From Streptomyces akebiae (GTDB lineage: Bacteria; Actinomycetota; Actinomycetes; Streptomycetales; Streptomycetaceae): DNA of 64,000 nucleotides. The position numbers and the translations under genes were made by a program. The notes beneath the pieces are model-generated. The model had not been told where the DNA came from. It made no database searches and saw nothing but the letters and a program-made list of their open reading frames with translations. Location of the stretch: positions 5,642,001 through 5,706,000 of the forward strand of contig NZ_CP080647.1 in NCBI RefSeq assembly GCF_019599145.1, given 5' to 3'. Shown here one piece after another: positions 8,688 through 17,700 of this stretch (position 1 is its first letter; each line of letters begins with the position of its first letter).

Positions 8688-9071
8688 GTGCCTACCGGCA
8701 AGGTCAAATGGTTCAACAGCGAGAAGGGCTTCGGCTTTCTCTCCCGTGACGACGGCGGTGACGTCTTCGTCCACTCCTCCGTACTGCCCGCCGGTGTCGA
8801 CACCTTGAAGCCGGGTCAGAAGGTCGAGTTCGGAGTCGTCGCGGGTCAGCGCGGCGACCAGGCCCTTTCCGTGACGATCCTGGAGCCCGCCCCCTCGGTC
8901 GCCGCCGCCCAGCGCAAGAAGCCCGACGAGCTGGCCTCGATCGTGCAGGACCTGACCACACTGCTGGAGAACATCACGCCGATGCTGGAGCGGGGCCGCT
9001 ATCCCGACCGTGCCGCCGGCAAGAAGATCGCCGGTCTGTTGCGCGCCGTCGCGGATCAGTTGGACGTGTAG
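8688..9071 (+). CDS. Cold-shock domain protein with C-terminal extension
   Basis: A 127-residue cytoplasmic nucleic-acid chaperone. Residues 1-67 form a cold-shock domain: [15 protein letters not shown] includes RNP1 and VFVHSSVL includes RNP2. The domain normally makes up the whole 65-70-residue protein. Here a second region of about 60 residues follows ([15 protein letters not shown] ... [16 protein letters not shown]), strongly helical and amphipathic, which could dimerise or bind a partner. The GTG start at 8688 is preceded by GAGGACGAGGA. CSD proteins bind single-stranded RNA and DNA and prevent secondary structure. The extended form occurs in other Streptomyces; the role of its tail is unknown. 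Confidence 0.92.
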   Translation: MPTGKVKWFNSEKGFGFLSRDDGGDVFVHSSVLPAGVDTLKPGQKVEFGVVAGQRGDQALSVTILEPAPSVAAAQRKKPDELASIVQDLTTLLENITPMLERGRYPDRAAGKKIAGLLRAVADQLDV

Positions 9072-9092
9072 CCCCGCCGACTCCCGTCCCTC

Positions 9093-10001
9093 TCAAGGGA
9101 ATTCGAGCGCGTCCGGGCCGAGGGGCGGTACCAGTCCCTCGGCCGCCGCGCGGGTGAGCAGCCCCCTGACCGCCGCGTAGCCGTCCTCGCCGAGGTCGGC
9201 CGTGAACTCGTTGACGTACAGGCCGATGTGCTGGTCGGCGACGGCCGGGTCCATCTCCTGGGCGTGTTCCAGGACGTACGGGCGGGAGGCCTCGGGGTCG
9301 TCCCAGGCCGCGCGGACGGAGGCGCGGATCGTCTCGGCGAGCGTCGTCAGTGTCTTCCGCCCCAGCGAGCGCTTCGCGATGATCGCGCCGAGCGGGATCG
9401 GCAGTCCCGTCGTCTCCTCCCAGTGTTCGCCCATGTCGGCGAGCTTGTGGAGGCCGTAGTTCCGGTACGTGAAGCGGGCCTCGTGGATGACGAGTCCGGC
9501 GTCGACCTTCCCGTCCCGTACGGCCGGCATGATCTCGTGGAACGGCAGCACGACGATCTCGCCGACCCCGCCGGGCAGCGTGTCCGCCGCCCAGAGACGG
9601 AAGAGCAGATACGCCGTCGAGCGCTCGCTCGGCACGGCCACCGTACGGCCGGTGAGGTCCGTGCCCGGCTCCCGCGTCAGCACCAGCGGACCACAGCCCC
9701 GCCCGAGCGCACCGCCGCACGGCAGCAGCGCGTACGCGTCGAGGACGTACGGCAGGACGGCGTACGACACCTTCAGTACGTCGAGGTCGCCGCGTTCGGC
9801 CATCCCGTTGGTGATGTCGATGTCGGCGAACGTCACGTCGAGGGTGGGCGCGCCCGGGATCCGGCCGTGGGCCCACGCGTCGAAGACGAAGGTGTCGTTC
9901 GGGCAGGGCGAGTACGCCATCCGCAGCGCGCCGGTGCCGGTGGGGGCGGCTTCGCCGGGGGCGGTCGCGGGGCTCGTCTCAGGGCTCGTCTCAGGGCTCA
10001 T
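9093..10001 (-). CDS. mqnD: 1,4-dihydroxy-6-naphthoate synthase MqnD
   Basis: MqnD converts cyclic de-hypoxanthinyl futalosine to 1,4-dihydroxy-6-naphthoate in the futalosine route to menaquinone. The 302-residue product has the periplasmic-binding-protein-like fold of the MqnA/MqnD family. Recognisable blocks include AYSPCPNDTFVFDAW near 30-44, VLKVSYAVLP, LVIHEARFTY around 170-180 with the conserved His, and LGAIIAKR. The first 25 residues (SPETSPETSP ...) are a low-complexity leader encoded by short direct repeats, so a later start is possible. Its ATG lies inside the end of mqnB (11-bp overlap), which indicates translational coupling. Menaquinone is the only respiratory quinone of Streptomyces, so this is a housekeeping function. 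Confidence 0.95.
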   Translation of the reverse strand: MSPETSPETSPATAPGEAAPTGTGALRMAYSPCPNDTFVFDAWAHGRIPGAPTLDVTFADIDITNGMAERGDLDVLKVSYAVLPYVLDAYALLPCGGALGRGCGPLVLTREPGTDLTGRTVAVPSERSTAYLLFRLWAADTLPGGVGEIVVLPFHEIMPAVRDGKVDAGLVIHEARFTYRNYGLHKLADMGEHWEETTGLPIPLGAIIAKRSLGRKTLTTLAETIRASVRAAWDDPEASRPYVLEHAQEMDPAVADQHIGLYVNEFTADLGEDGYAAVRGLLTRAAAEGLVPPLGPDALEFP

Positions 10002-10875
10002 ATGGGTCCCAACTCTCCAGTACGGGCGTCAGCTTCCCGAAGGCCGTGGTGAGTGCGGTCAGGGCGTCGCCGATCCGCCAGGCGGCGCGGTCGCGCGGGC
10101 CCACGGGGTTGGAGACGGCCCGCAGTTCGAGGACGGGCGTGGAGTGCGCGGCGGCGGCCTCGGCGACCCCGAAGCCCTCCATCGCCTCGGCGAGCGCGCG
10201 GGGGTGGCGGGCGCGCAGGGCGGCCGCGCGTTCGGCGCTGCCGGTGACCGTGGAGACGGTGAGGACGGTGCCGGTGCGGGCGCCGGTGGCGGTCGCGGCG
10301 GCGCGGACGAGGTCCCGCGGCGGACGGTGGGTGACGGTGCCGAAGCCCAGGTCCGTGACCGGGAGGAAGCCGTCCGGTGTCTCGGCGCCGAGATCGGCGG
10401 CCGTGATCTCGTCGGCGAGGACGAGCGAGCCGAGGGGTGCCTCGGGCAGGAAGCCGCCCGCGATCCCGGCGGACACGACCAGCCCGTACGGCCGGCCCTC
10501 CAGGACCGCCGCAGTCAGCGCACCGGCGACGGACGCGGCGGCGAGGGCGGGGCCCACACCGGCGGCGAGGAGGTCGTACTCCGGGGCGGTGGGCGGTGGG
10601 GGCGGGGTGCCACCGGGGTCGGGTGCGGCGCTCGCCGGGGCGTGCGGCTGTCCGGCGGGTCGTGCGCCCTGCCGGGGGTCGGTGGGCAGCGGCGCGCCCC
10701 GCACCGTCCCGCGCTCGGCGTGGGGGGCGGACGGCGGCGCGTCCAGCTCGTGGGCCGTGAGGCGGAACCGGTGCAGGGCGGCGGCCGGGAGGCGGGTCTC
10801 GGTCGCCGGGCCCCGAAGCGCTCGTGCCACCGCGTCCCGTTCGGCCGGGACGGCGGTGGCTACGAGGATGCGCAT
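9991..10875 (-). CDS. mqnB: Futalosine hydrolase MqnB
   Basis: MqnB removes hypoxanthine from futalosine in menaquinone synthesis. It belongs to the nucleoside phosphorylase/MTA-SAH nucleosidase superfamily. The 294-residue sequence starts MRILVATAVPAERDAV and continues with the superfamily blocks LLAAGVGPALAAAS, VVSAGIAGGF, DLGFGTVTH and EAMEGFGVAEAA, whose Glu is the usual ribose-binding residue. Residues about 44-98 are a Pro/Ala-rich insertion between two core strands, making the protein longer than typical members (about 220-250). The gene lies 16 bp after the lipoprotein gene and overlaps mqnD by 11 bp, so the three are probably cotranscribed. The assignment is firm from both sequence and context. 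Confidence 0.93.
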   Translation of the reverse strand: MRILVATAVPAERDAVARALRGPATETRLPAAALHRFRLTAHELDAPPSAPHAERGTVRGAPLPTDPRQGARPAGQPHAPASAAPDPGGTPPPPPTAPEYDLLAAGVGPALAAASVAGALTAAVLEGRPYGLVVSAGIAGGFLPEAPLGSLVLADEITAADLGAETPDGFLPVTDLGFGTVTHRPPRDLVRAAATATGARTGTVLTVSTVTGSAERAAALRARHPRALAEAMEGFGVAEAAAAHSTPVLELRAVSNPVGPRDRAAWRIGDALTALTTAFGKLTPVLESWDPYEP

Positions 10876-10891
10876 GGGTGTCGGCGGTGGA

Positions 10892-11386
10892 TCAGGCGTC
10901 CGGGTTCGTCAGCTCGAAGTTCCACACGCCCTCGATCTTCGAGCCCTCGGCGTTCTGCTCGACGACGCTGATGGTCAGCGACTTCTGGGCGGCCTGACCG
11001 GGCTGGGTGGCGAAGAGGTCGGCGTTCTCGAAGGCCCAGTACGTCTTGTCGAACGTGTTGTTGGTGGCCTGCTCCCCGTTGATCCACAGGGCCCAGCCCG
11101 TCTCCGACACCTCCGGGTCGACACCGATGCGCAGGGTCTCGCCCTGGGCCAGCTCGATCGACTTGGAGGGCTTCTCCTGCGCGCACTCCTTGGCCTGTTC
11201 GGCGGTGAGGGTCCGGTAGCAGGCGGCCTCGGAGCTGATCGAGTCGGTACCGATCGTGACAGTGGCCATCGGCGTCGGCTCGTCGCAGGCCGACAGGACG
11301 AGAAGTCCGGCGGAGACAGCGCCGAGAGTGGCTGCGGCGCGACGGCTGTGTCGACGAGCGGCTCCGCCGCGGGGCTGGAAGGTCAT
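10892..11386 (-). CDS. Putative lipoprotein (possibly DUF2771 type)
   Basis: A 164-residue secreted protein with a twin-Arg-rich basic N-terminus (RRHSRRAAAT), a hydrophobic core, and a lipobox LSAC at 31-34. It should be lipidated on Cys34 and anchored outside the membrane. The mature domain contains two further Cys (CYRTLTAEQAKEC), probably disulphide bonded, then a beta-rich region (LRIGVDPEVSETGWALWING ... SLTISVVEQ). I associate it tentatively with the DUF2771 actinobacterial lipoproteins, from memory of the family and of its position beside mqnB. Its stop is 16 bp before mqnB, suggesting one transcript, but no link with menaquinone is evident in the sequence. Confidence 0.78.
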   Translation of the reverse strand: MTFQPRGGAARRHSRRAAATLGAVSAGLLVLSACDEPTPMATVTIGTDSISSEAACYRTLTAEQAKECAQEKPSKSIELAQGETLRIGVDPEVSETGWALWINGEQATNNTFDKTYWAFENADLFATQPGQAAQKSLTISVVEQNAEGSKIEGVWNFELTNPDA

Positions 11387-11448
11387 GGGCGAAGGCTATC
11401 TGGCCCGTCCTGGGGTGCCCCTACGTGGGGTACGGCGTGCCGGGTCGG

Positions 11449-12837
11449 TCATGCCACACGGGGCCGGGGCGCACCCCCGTGCCGGGCGGAGGAGAGCAGT
11501 CCGCGGACCGTGGTGACCCAGCCGACGGCGACGATCGCGGCGGCCACGGCCATGCCCAGAGTGCCGTTGAGGGGCAGGGCGATCCCGATGGCGCCGCCGA
11601 CCACCCAGGACATCTGGAGCAGGGTCTCGGAGCGGGCGAAGGCGGAGGTCCGCACGAGTTCGGGGACGTCACGCTGGATCAGGGCGTCCAGCGACAGCTT
11701 GGACAAAGCCTGCGAGAAACCGGCGACCGCGGCGAGAGCGGCGATGAGGAACGTGCCGAAGAACAGCGTCGCCAGGATCGCCACCGCGAGTTCCACGGCG
11801 ACGACGGTCACGATGATCAGCTCCGGCGAGCGCTGCTTCACCCATGCGCCGACGGCCGTGCCCAGCGCGTTACCGGTGCCGGCGGCCACGGCCACCATGC
11901 CCAGCGACAGGGCCGCGCTCTGCCCGGGCAGCGGGTGGATGCGCAGCAGGAACGCCAGATAGAAGATCAGGAATCCGGAGAGGCCGCGCAGGGCGGCGTT
12001 CGCGGCGAGCGCGTGGGTGACCGCCGGGCCGACCGTCCGCAGGCCCGGCCGCTTGAGCGTGCTGCTGCGGTGCGGGCCGTGCAGATGCTCGGGGTCCGCT
12101 GCGAGCAGGGCCCGGTCCTCGCCCTTCGCCGAGTCGACCTTCGCGGGCAGCGTGAAGGAGAGGAACGTACCGGCCACGAAGATCAGGAAGGCGCCGTAGA
12201 GCGGCCAGCGGGGGCCGAGCGCCTGCAGTCCGGCGCCGATGGGTGCGGCGACGCCGGTGGCGAGCAGCCCGCTGAGGGTGACCCGGGAGTTGGCCTTCAC
12301 CAGGGAGAACTTGGGCGGCAGGAGACGGGGGACGACCGCGCTTCTGACCACCCCGTACGCCTTGGACGCGACCAGGACGCCCAGGGCGGCGGGGTAGAGC
12401 TCGATTCCGCCCGTCTCGACGGCGCCGACCAGGATCAGGGCGAGGAACGCCCGGGCCAGCATGGCGCCTGCCATGGCGGCGCGGCGGCCGTGCGGGAGGC
12501 GGTCCAACAGGGGGCCGACGACCGGGGCGAGCAGGGCGAAGGGGGCGAGGGTGATGGCGAGGTAGAGGGCGACCCGGCCGCGGGCCTCGTCGGTGGGGAC
12601 GGAGAAGAAGACCGTGGAGGCGAGGGAGACGGTGATCATGACGTCGCCGGCGCCGTTCACCCCGTGCAGCTCGATCAGTTTGCCGAGGCCGGACTCGCCG
12701 GCGCCGTGGGCGTGGGTGGCCTTGCGGATGCCTCGGGCCGGGCCGGTGAACGGCAGGTGGAGGGCGCGGCCCACCGAGCGGACCGCGCCGGTCACCCGAC
12801 CCGATCCGCGCGCTCCGCTCCGCTCGGCGCCGGTCAC
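11449..12837 (-). CDS. MFS transporter
   Basis: A 462-residue integral membrane protein of the major facilitator superfamily. About 12 hydrophobic segments are visible. The loop between helices 2 and 3 carries GPLLDRLPHGRRAAM, a form of the MFS signature GxLaDrxGrr. The two halves are split by a hydrophilic stretch (DSAKGEDRALLAADPEHLHG). The first 45 residues are basic and cytoplasmic. GTG 12837 is chosen; later GTG codons are also possible. It lies 62 bp upstream of the lipoprotein/mqnBD genes and could be the first gene of that operon. The substrate is unknown. Confidence 0.87.
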   Translation of the reverse strand: MTGAERSGARGSGRVTGAVRSVGRALHLPFTGPARGIRKATHAHGAGESGLGKLIELHGVNGAGDVMITVSLASTVFFSVPTDEARGRVALYLAITLAPFALLAPVVGPLLDRLPHGRRAAMAGAMLARAFLALILVGAVETGGIELYPAALGVLVASKAYGVVRSAVVPRLLPPKFSLVKANSRVTLSGLLATGVAAPIGAGLQALGPRWPLYGAFLIFVAGTFLSFTLPAKVDSAKGEDRALLAADPEHLHGPHRSSTLKRPGLRTVGPAVTHALAANAALRGLSGFLIFYLAFLLRIHPLPGQSAALSLGMVAVAAGTGNALGTAVGAWVKQRSPELIIVTVVAVELAVAILATLFFGTFLIAALAAVAGFSQALSKLSLDALIQRDVPELVRTSAFARSETLLQMSWVVGGAIGIALPLNGTLGMAVAAAIVAVGWVTTVRGLLSSARHGGAPRPRVA

Positions 12838-13529
12838 CCCGTCATAGTGCCCCGAGATGGCCGGGCGTAGTGCGGTTACCGCTCGTATGGCCGTGGGGTG
12901 GGCGTGTGGGGGGCCGGGCGCCTCATGGGGTGGGGGTGCGGGTTCGTCGGCGGGTGCGGGTGGTTCGTGGTTGCTCGCGCAGTTCCCCGCGCCCCTGAAA
13001 AAGCGGGGCCGCCCCCGGGCTTTTTCATCGGCCGCCGGGGGCCCTCGCCCGCAGAGCCGTCGTCTTCAGGCCCGCGGGGGCTGATCTTTCAGGGGCGGCG
13101 GGGCCTGATCTTTCAGGGGCGCGGGGAACTGTGCGAGAGGTCCCACCGGGCCCGCGCATACCCACGCGGCCCCCGCTCCCGTACCGGCCGTCGCGGAACC
13201 GACCGCAGGCCACGGCGGTTTCCCGCCAACCGCCGACCTTGCCCGAAGCCCGCCCTCACGCCCCGTCACGGGCCGGAGCCGAGCGCGGCGGAATCGCGGA
13301 ACCCTTACGTCGGTGTGGGCGCGGAGCCTCGGAGAAGGTAGCGTGCATAGCGCGCCTGCGGCGGTTGTTCTCGGCCGCGCGCCTCTCGTTCATCCCGCAG
13401 AATGGATGACATAGGTGCGCCCGAGTGCGATCGGGCGCGGACGTCGACGCGGCCCCCTGGTCCGCTCCGTCCGCTCCCCCCGCCGAGGGAGGCGCACTCG
13501 TGAGACGGCGTAGGAGAGAAGCGATACCT
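12838..13529. other. 692-bp divergent intergenic region
   Basis: This gap between the divergent MFS and DUF3027 genes holds an inverted-repeat copy (12976-13135) and, beyond it, about 390 bp with no convincing coding frame. A slightly AT-richer stretch around 13300-13420 precedes the DUF3027 gene and is the likeliest promoter area, but I could not recognise a -35/-10 pair with confidence. The reading frames over the repeat are shadows of it. Confidence 0.6.
12976..13135. repeat. Inverted-repeat family, copy 2 (full, with an extra partial right arm)
   Basis: The left arm at 12976-13000 is identical to that of copy 1. The right arm at 13111-13135 matches its complement with one change (GAACTGTGCG). 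A 16-bp block (CTGATCTTTCAGGGGC) occurs twice, at 13081-13096 and 13105-13120, so the right arm has been partly duplicated in tandem. The loop carries GC-rich palindromes, as in copy 1. Confidence 0.88.
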
Positions 13530-14462
13530 GTGAGCGCAGCGACAACGCGAAGCCGCACCCCCGACCGTCTGTGTGCCGAGGCCGTCGACCTCGCCCGCTC
13601 CGCCGCCGAGGAGGCCGCCGCCCCCGGTGTGGTGGGCGAGCACGCGGGGCTCGTCTCCGAGGGCGATCGTGTCGTGACGCACTTCTTCGAGTGCAAGGAG
13701 ATGGGCTACCGGGGCTGGCGCTGGGCGGTGACCGTCGCCCGCGCCTCCCGCGCGAAGATCGTGACCCTGGACGAGGTCGTGCTGCTGCCCGGCCCGGACG
13801 CGCTGCTCGCGCCGGAGTGGGTGCCGTGGAGCGAGCGGCTCCGGCCCGGCGACATGGGCCCCGGCGATCTGCTGCCCACCGACGCCGAGGACCTGCGGCT
13901 GGAGCCCGGGTACTCCGGCGAGGACGAACCGCTGCCCAACTCCCCGGTCTCGCACGACATGGCCGAGCTGGTGGAGGCGGAGGACGCCGAGGTCACCGGC
14001 GGGGTGCCGGCGAACCTGCCGCTCGTGCCGAGCCGCGGGTCGATCGCCGCGGTCGCCGAGGAGCTGGGCATGCGCCGGGCCCGTGTCCTGTCCCGGTACG
14101 GGCTGCACACGGCGGCGGACCGGTGGGAGGAGGGGTTCGGGGCCAAGACCGCGATGGCCCAGGCCGCGCCCGCCGCGTGTGTGAGTTGTGGATTCCTCGT
14201 GCCGATCGGGGGGTCGCTCGGGCAGGCCTTCGGCGTGTGCGCGAACGAGTTCGCCCCGGCGGACGGGCGGATGGTCTCCCTGACGTACGGGTGCGGGGGC
14301 CACTCCGAGGCGGCCGTCATGCCGAAGCCGCCGCGGCCGGCTCCGCCGCGGCTCGACGAGACCCGGGTGGACCCCTTCCCGCTGCGGCCGGCCCCGGATT
14401 CCGGGTCGGTGCCGGTGGGGTCGGAGGACGTCGAGTCCGAGGCGGACCTGGGGCATTCGTAG
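13530..14462 (+). CDS. DUF3027 family protein
   Basis: A 310-residue cytoplasmic protein of the actinobacterial DUF3027 family; no biochemical function is established. Conserved features are the N-terminal segment CAEAVDLARSAAEE, a central HFFECKEMGYRGWRWAVTVA block typical of the family, and two Cys elements near the C-terminus (ACVSCGFLVP and GVCANEFAPADGRMV, then YGCGGHSEA), which could bind a metal. GTG 13530 is chosen because AGGAGAGA lies 10-15 bases upstream; frames further upstream are basic and unlike the family. It precedes the sacsin-like ATPase gene, a pairing I recall from other Streptomyces. Confidence 0.88.
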   Translation: MSAATTRSRTPDRLCAEAVDLARSAAEEAAAPGVVGEHAGLVSEGDRVVTHFFECKEMGYRGWRWAVTVARASRAKIVTLDEVVLLPGPDALLAPEWVPWSERLRPGDMGPGDLLPTDAEDLRLEPGYSGEDEPLPNSPVSHDMAELVEAEDAEVTGGVPANLPLVPSRGSIAAVAEELGMRRARVLSRYGLHTAADRWEEGFGAKTAMAQAAPAACVSCGFLVPIGGSLGQAFGVCANEFAPADGRMVSLTYGCGGHSEAAVMPKPPRPAPPRLDETRVDPFPLRPAPDSGSVPVGSEDVESEADLGHS

Positions 14463-14477
14463 ATCGCGGGATCACTG

Positions 14478-14517
14478 GGTTCACCGGTTCACCGGTTCAC
14501 CGGTTCACCGGTTCGCC
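14478..14517 (+). repeat. Tandem repeat of GGTTCACC, five units
   Basis: Five head-to-tail 8-bp units run from 14478 to 14517. The first four are GGTTCACC and the last is GGTTCGCC. They begin 16 bp after the DUF3027 stop codon, in non-coding DNA. The period of 8 is not a multiple of 3, as expected outside a gene. Copy number is likely to vary between strains. Confidence 0.9.
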
Positions 14518-14548
14518 TGAGAGCTCGGGAGCTCGGGAGCGCGTGTGT

Positions 14549-14634
14549 CGTCGGCGGGTGCGGGTGTGTGGGGCTTCTCGCGCAGTTCCCCGCGCCCCTG
14601 AAAGACCAGCCCCCACCCGACCCGCACCCGCCGA
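14549..14634. repeat. Inverted-repeat family, copy 3 (single core arm with outer arms)
   Basis: Only one 25-bp core arm is present (14579-14603), but it is flanked by a near-inverted outer pair: GTCGGCGGGTGCGGGTGTGT at 14549 and its near complement (ACCCGACCCGCACCCGCC) ending at 14634. The structure looks like a full element that lost its loop and one core arm, leaving a short hairpin. Confidence 0.82.
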
Positions 14635-14728
14635 CATACCAGCTACCCCCACCACCCTGGACAGACGGCCTAGCCAGCGCGGCGACCCGGTACCTTCGTG
14701 TCCACCACACGACAGGGAGAAGTGAACC

Positions 14729-17700
14729 GTGAGCAAGTTCGTGCGGCCGGCGGCCGAGGGTGCGGACCCGTTCGGGACGGCGCGACTGCGGCGGGGCGTG
14801 CTGGACGCCTGGGCGACCAGCCCCGCCCGGTTCCGCGAGGACGCCAACGCCGAGGAGGATCTCGTCCTCGGCGGCTACCGGGACCGCCTCGTCGTGGAAC
14901 TGGCGCAGAACGCCGCCGACGCCGCCGCCCGGGCCAAGGTGCCGGGACGGCTGAGGCTGACCCTCCGGGACGGTGTCCTCGTCGCGGCCAACACGGGCGC
15001 CCCGCTGGACGCGGGAGGCGTGGAGTCGCTGTCCACGCTCCGCGCGTCCGCGAAGCGGGACACCCAGGGCGGCGGCCACGAGGGCGCGGTCGGCCGGTTC
15101 GGTGTCGGGTTCGCCGCCGTGCTCGCCGTCACCGACGAGCCCGCCGTCGTCGGGCGACACGGCGGTATCCGCTTCTCGCTCGCCGAGGCCCGGCTGCTCG
15201 CCGCCGACACCGCCCGGCACAGCCCGGGACTGGGCGACGAGATCCGCCGCCGTGACGGTCATGTGCCGCTGCTGCGGCTGCCGTTCGCGGCCGAGGGGAC
15301 CGCTCCGGACTCGTACGACACCGTCGTCATCCTGCCGCTGCGCGACACCGCCGCCGCCGATCTCGCCGAGCGTCTGCTGCACGCGGTCGACGACGCGCTG
15401 CTGCTGGCCCTGCCCGGCCTCGACGAGGTCGTCATCGAGGTCGGCGCCGACGAGGTACGGACGATGCGACGGCGCGTGGAGGGGGCGTACGTCGTCGTGG
15501 AGGACTCGCGGGACGGGGTGACGCGCTGGCGTACCGTCGCCGAGCACGGGGCGATCGAGGCCGCGCTGCTCGCCGACCGGCCCGTCGAGGAGCGGCTGCG
15601 GCCGCACTGGTCCGTCACCTGGGCGGTGCCGACCGGGCCCGACGGGGCGCCGGTCCGGCCGCGCACCAGCCCCGTCGTGCACGCGCCGACGCCCAGCGAC
15701 GAGGCCCTCGGGGTCCCCGCACTGCTCATCGCCTCCTTCCCGCTGGACACGACGCGGCGGCACGCGGCGCCCGGACCGCTCACCGACTTCCTCGTGCAGC
15801 GCGCGGCCGACGCGTACGCCGCGCTCCTCGCGGCCTGGGAGCCGGTCGGCGAGGGCATCATCGACCTCGTGCCCGGCCCGCTGGGCAAGGGCGAGCTGGA
15901 CGGGGCGCTGCGGCAGGCGATCCTGGAGCGGCTGCCGCGGACCGCGTTCCTGCCGCGTGCCGTGACGCCCGAACCCGACGACGAGCTGGACGAGTTGTCC
16001 GCCGCGCTGCGTCCGCGTGACGCCGAGGTCGTCGAGGGGGCCGGCGCCGAGACCGTGCGGGTGCTCGCGGACGTCCTGCCCAGCCTGTTGCCCGCCGGGC
16101 TCGAACGGCGCGCGGAACTGCGGACGTTGGGCGTCGCACGCCTGCCGCTGGGGGACGCGATCGACCGGCTCGCGGGGCTGGAGAAGGCCCCCGACTGGTG
16201 GCGGCGCCTCTACGACAGCCTCGCCGGGGTCGACCCGGACCGGCTGTTCGGCCTGCCCGTGCCGCTCGCGGACGGACGGACCGCCATCGGCCCCCGGCAG
16301 ATCCTCCTGCCGACCCCCGACGGCCCGCAGACGGCCCGCCCCGACACCCTGGCCCGCCTCGGGCTGAAGGTGGCGCACCCGGACGCCGCGCATCCGCTCC
16401 TGGAGAAGCTGGGCGCGCTGCCCGCGACCCCGCGTGCCGTGCTCACCACCCCGCAGGTGCGGGCCGCCGTGGCCGCCTCACTGGACGACGACGGCGGTGT
16501 CTGGGACGAGGAGGACGGACGGCCGGACGCCGAGGAACTGGCCGATCTCGTCCTCGCCCTGGTCCGCGACGCGGCCCTCGACCCCGGGGACGAGCCCTGG
16601 CTCGGCGCCCTCGCCCTGACCGACGAGGACGGTGAACTGGCCCCCGCCGGTGAGCTCGTCCTCCCCGGCAGCCCGTTCGCCCGGGTCATGCGCGAGGACG
16701 AACTCGCCCTCGTCGACGCCGAACTGGCCGACCGCTGGGGCGAACAGCCCCTGGCCGCCTGTGGAGTGCTCGCCAATTTCGCCCTCGTACGCGCCACCGA
16801 CGTCGTCCTCGACCCCGACGAACTGGAGCCGCGCGACGGGGACTTCGCCGAGCCCGACGACGCCGGTCTGCTGGACGCGGTGGACGTGTGGTCCGAGGAC
16901 ATCCTCGACCGGTTCCCGGACAGCCCGGTGCCGCCGGTCGCGACGGAGATCGTGGCCGTGCGCGACCTGGACCTCGTCGACGAGGACCGCTGGCCGGAGG
17001 CGCTCGCCCTGCTCGCCCGCCCGCCGCTGCGCGACGCGCTGGTCCAGCCGGTGCGCATCCTGCTCCCGGACGGTACGCACGAGATCGTCCGCCCCTACAC
17101 GGCCTGGTGGCTGCGCGGCCACCCCGTCCTCGACGGCCGCCGCCCGGCGGGCCTGCTCGCGGCCGGCGGCGACCCGCTGCTGCGCGGCCTGTACGACGAG
17201 GCCGACGCCACCGGCTTCGACGACGAGCAGGTCCTGCGGGCGCTGGGCGTGCGCACCTCGGTGGCCGCGCTGCTGGACGAGCCGGGCGGCGCCGCCGAAC
17301 TGCTGGACCGTCTGGCCGACCCCGGCCTCCCGGTGTCCGCCACGCAACTGCACGGCCTGTACGGCGCGTTGGCCGACCTCGACCCCGAACAGGTCACCCT
17401 GCCCGATGAGTTGCGCGCTGTGCTGGACGGCGAGGTGACCGTCGTGGACGCGGCCGACGCCGTGGTCGTCGACTCGCCCGACCTGCTTCCCTTCACCTCC
17501 GGTGTGCCGCTGCTCCCCGTACGGCCTTCGCGGGCCGCGGAGTTGGCCGAGCTGTTCCAGGTGCGGCGGCTCAGCGAGTCGGTGACCGGGGACGTCGACT
17601 CGGAGGGCACGGAGCACGACGTACCGGAGTCGGTGCGGGTCCTGCTCGGCCCGGCCACCCCGTCGTCGTACGTCGAGCACGAGGAACTCGTCGTCGACGG

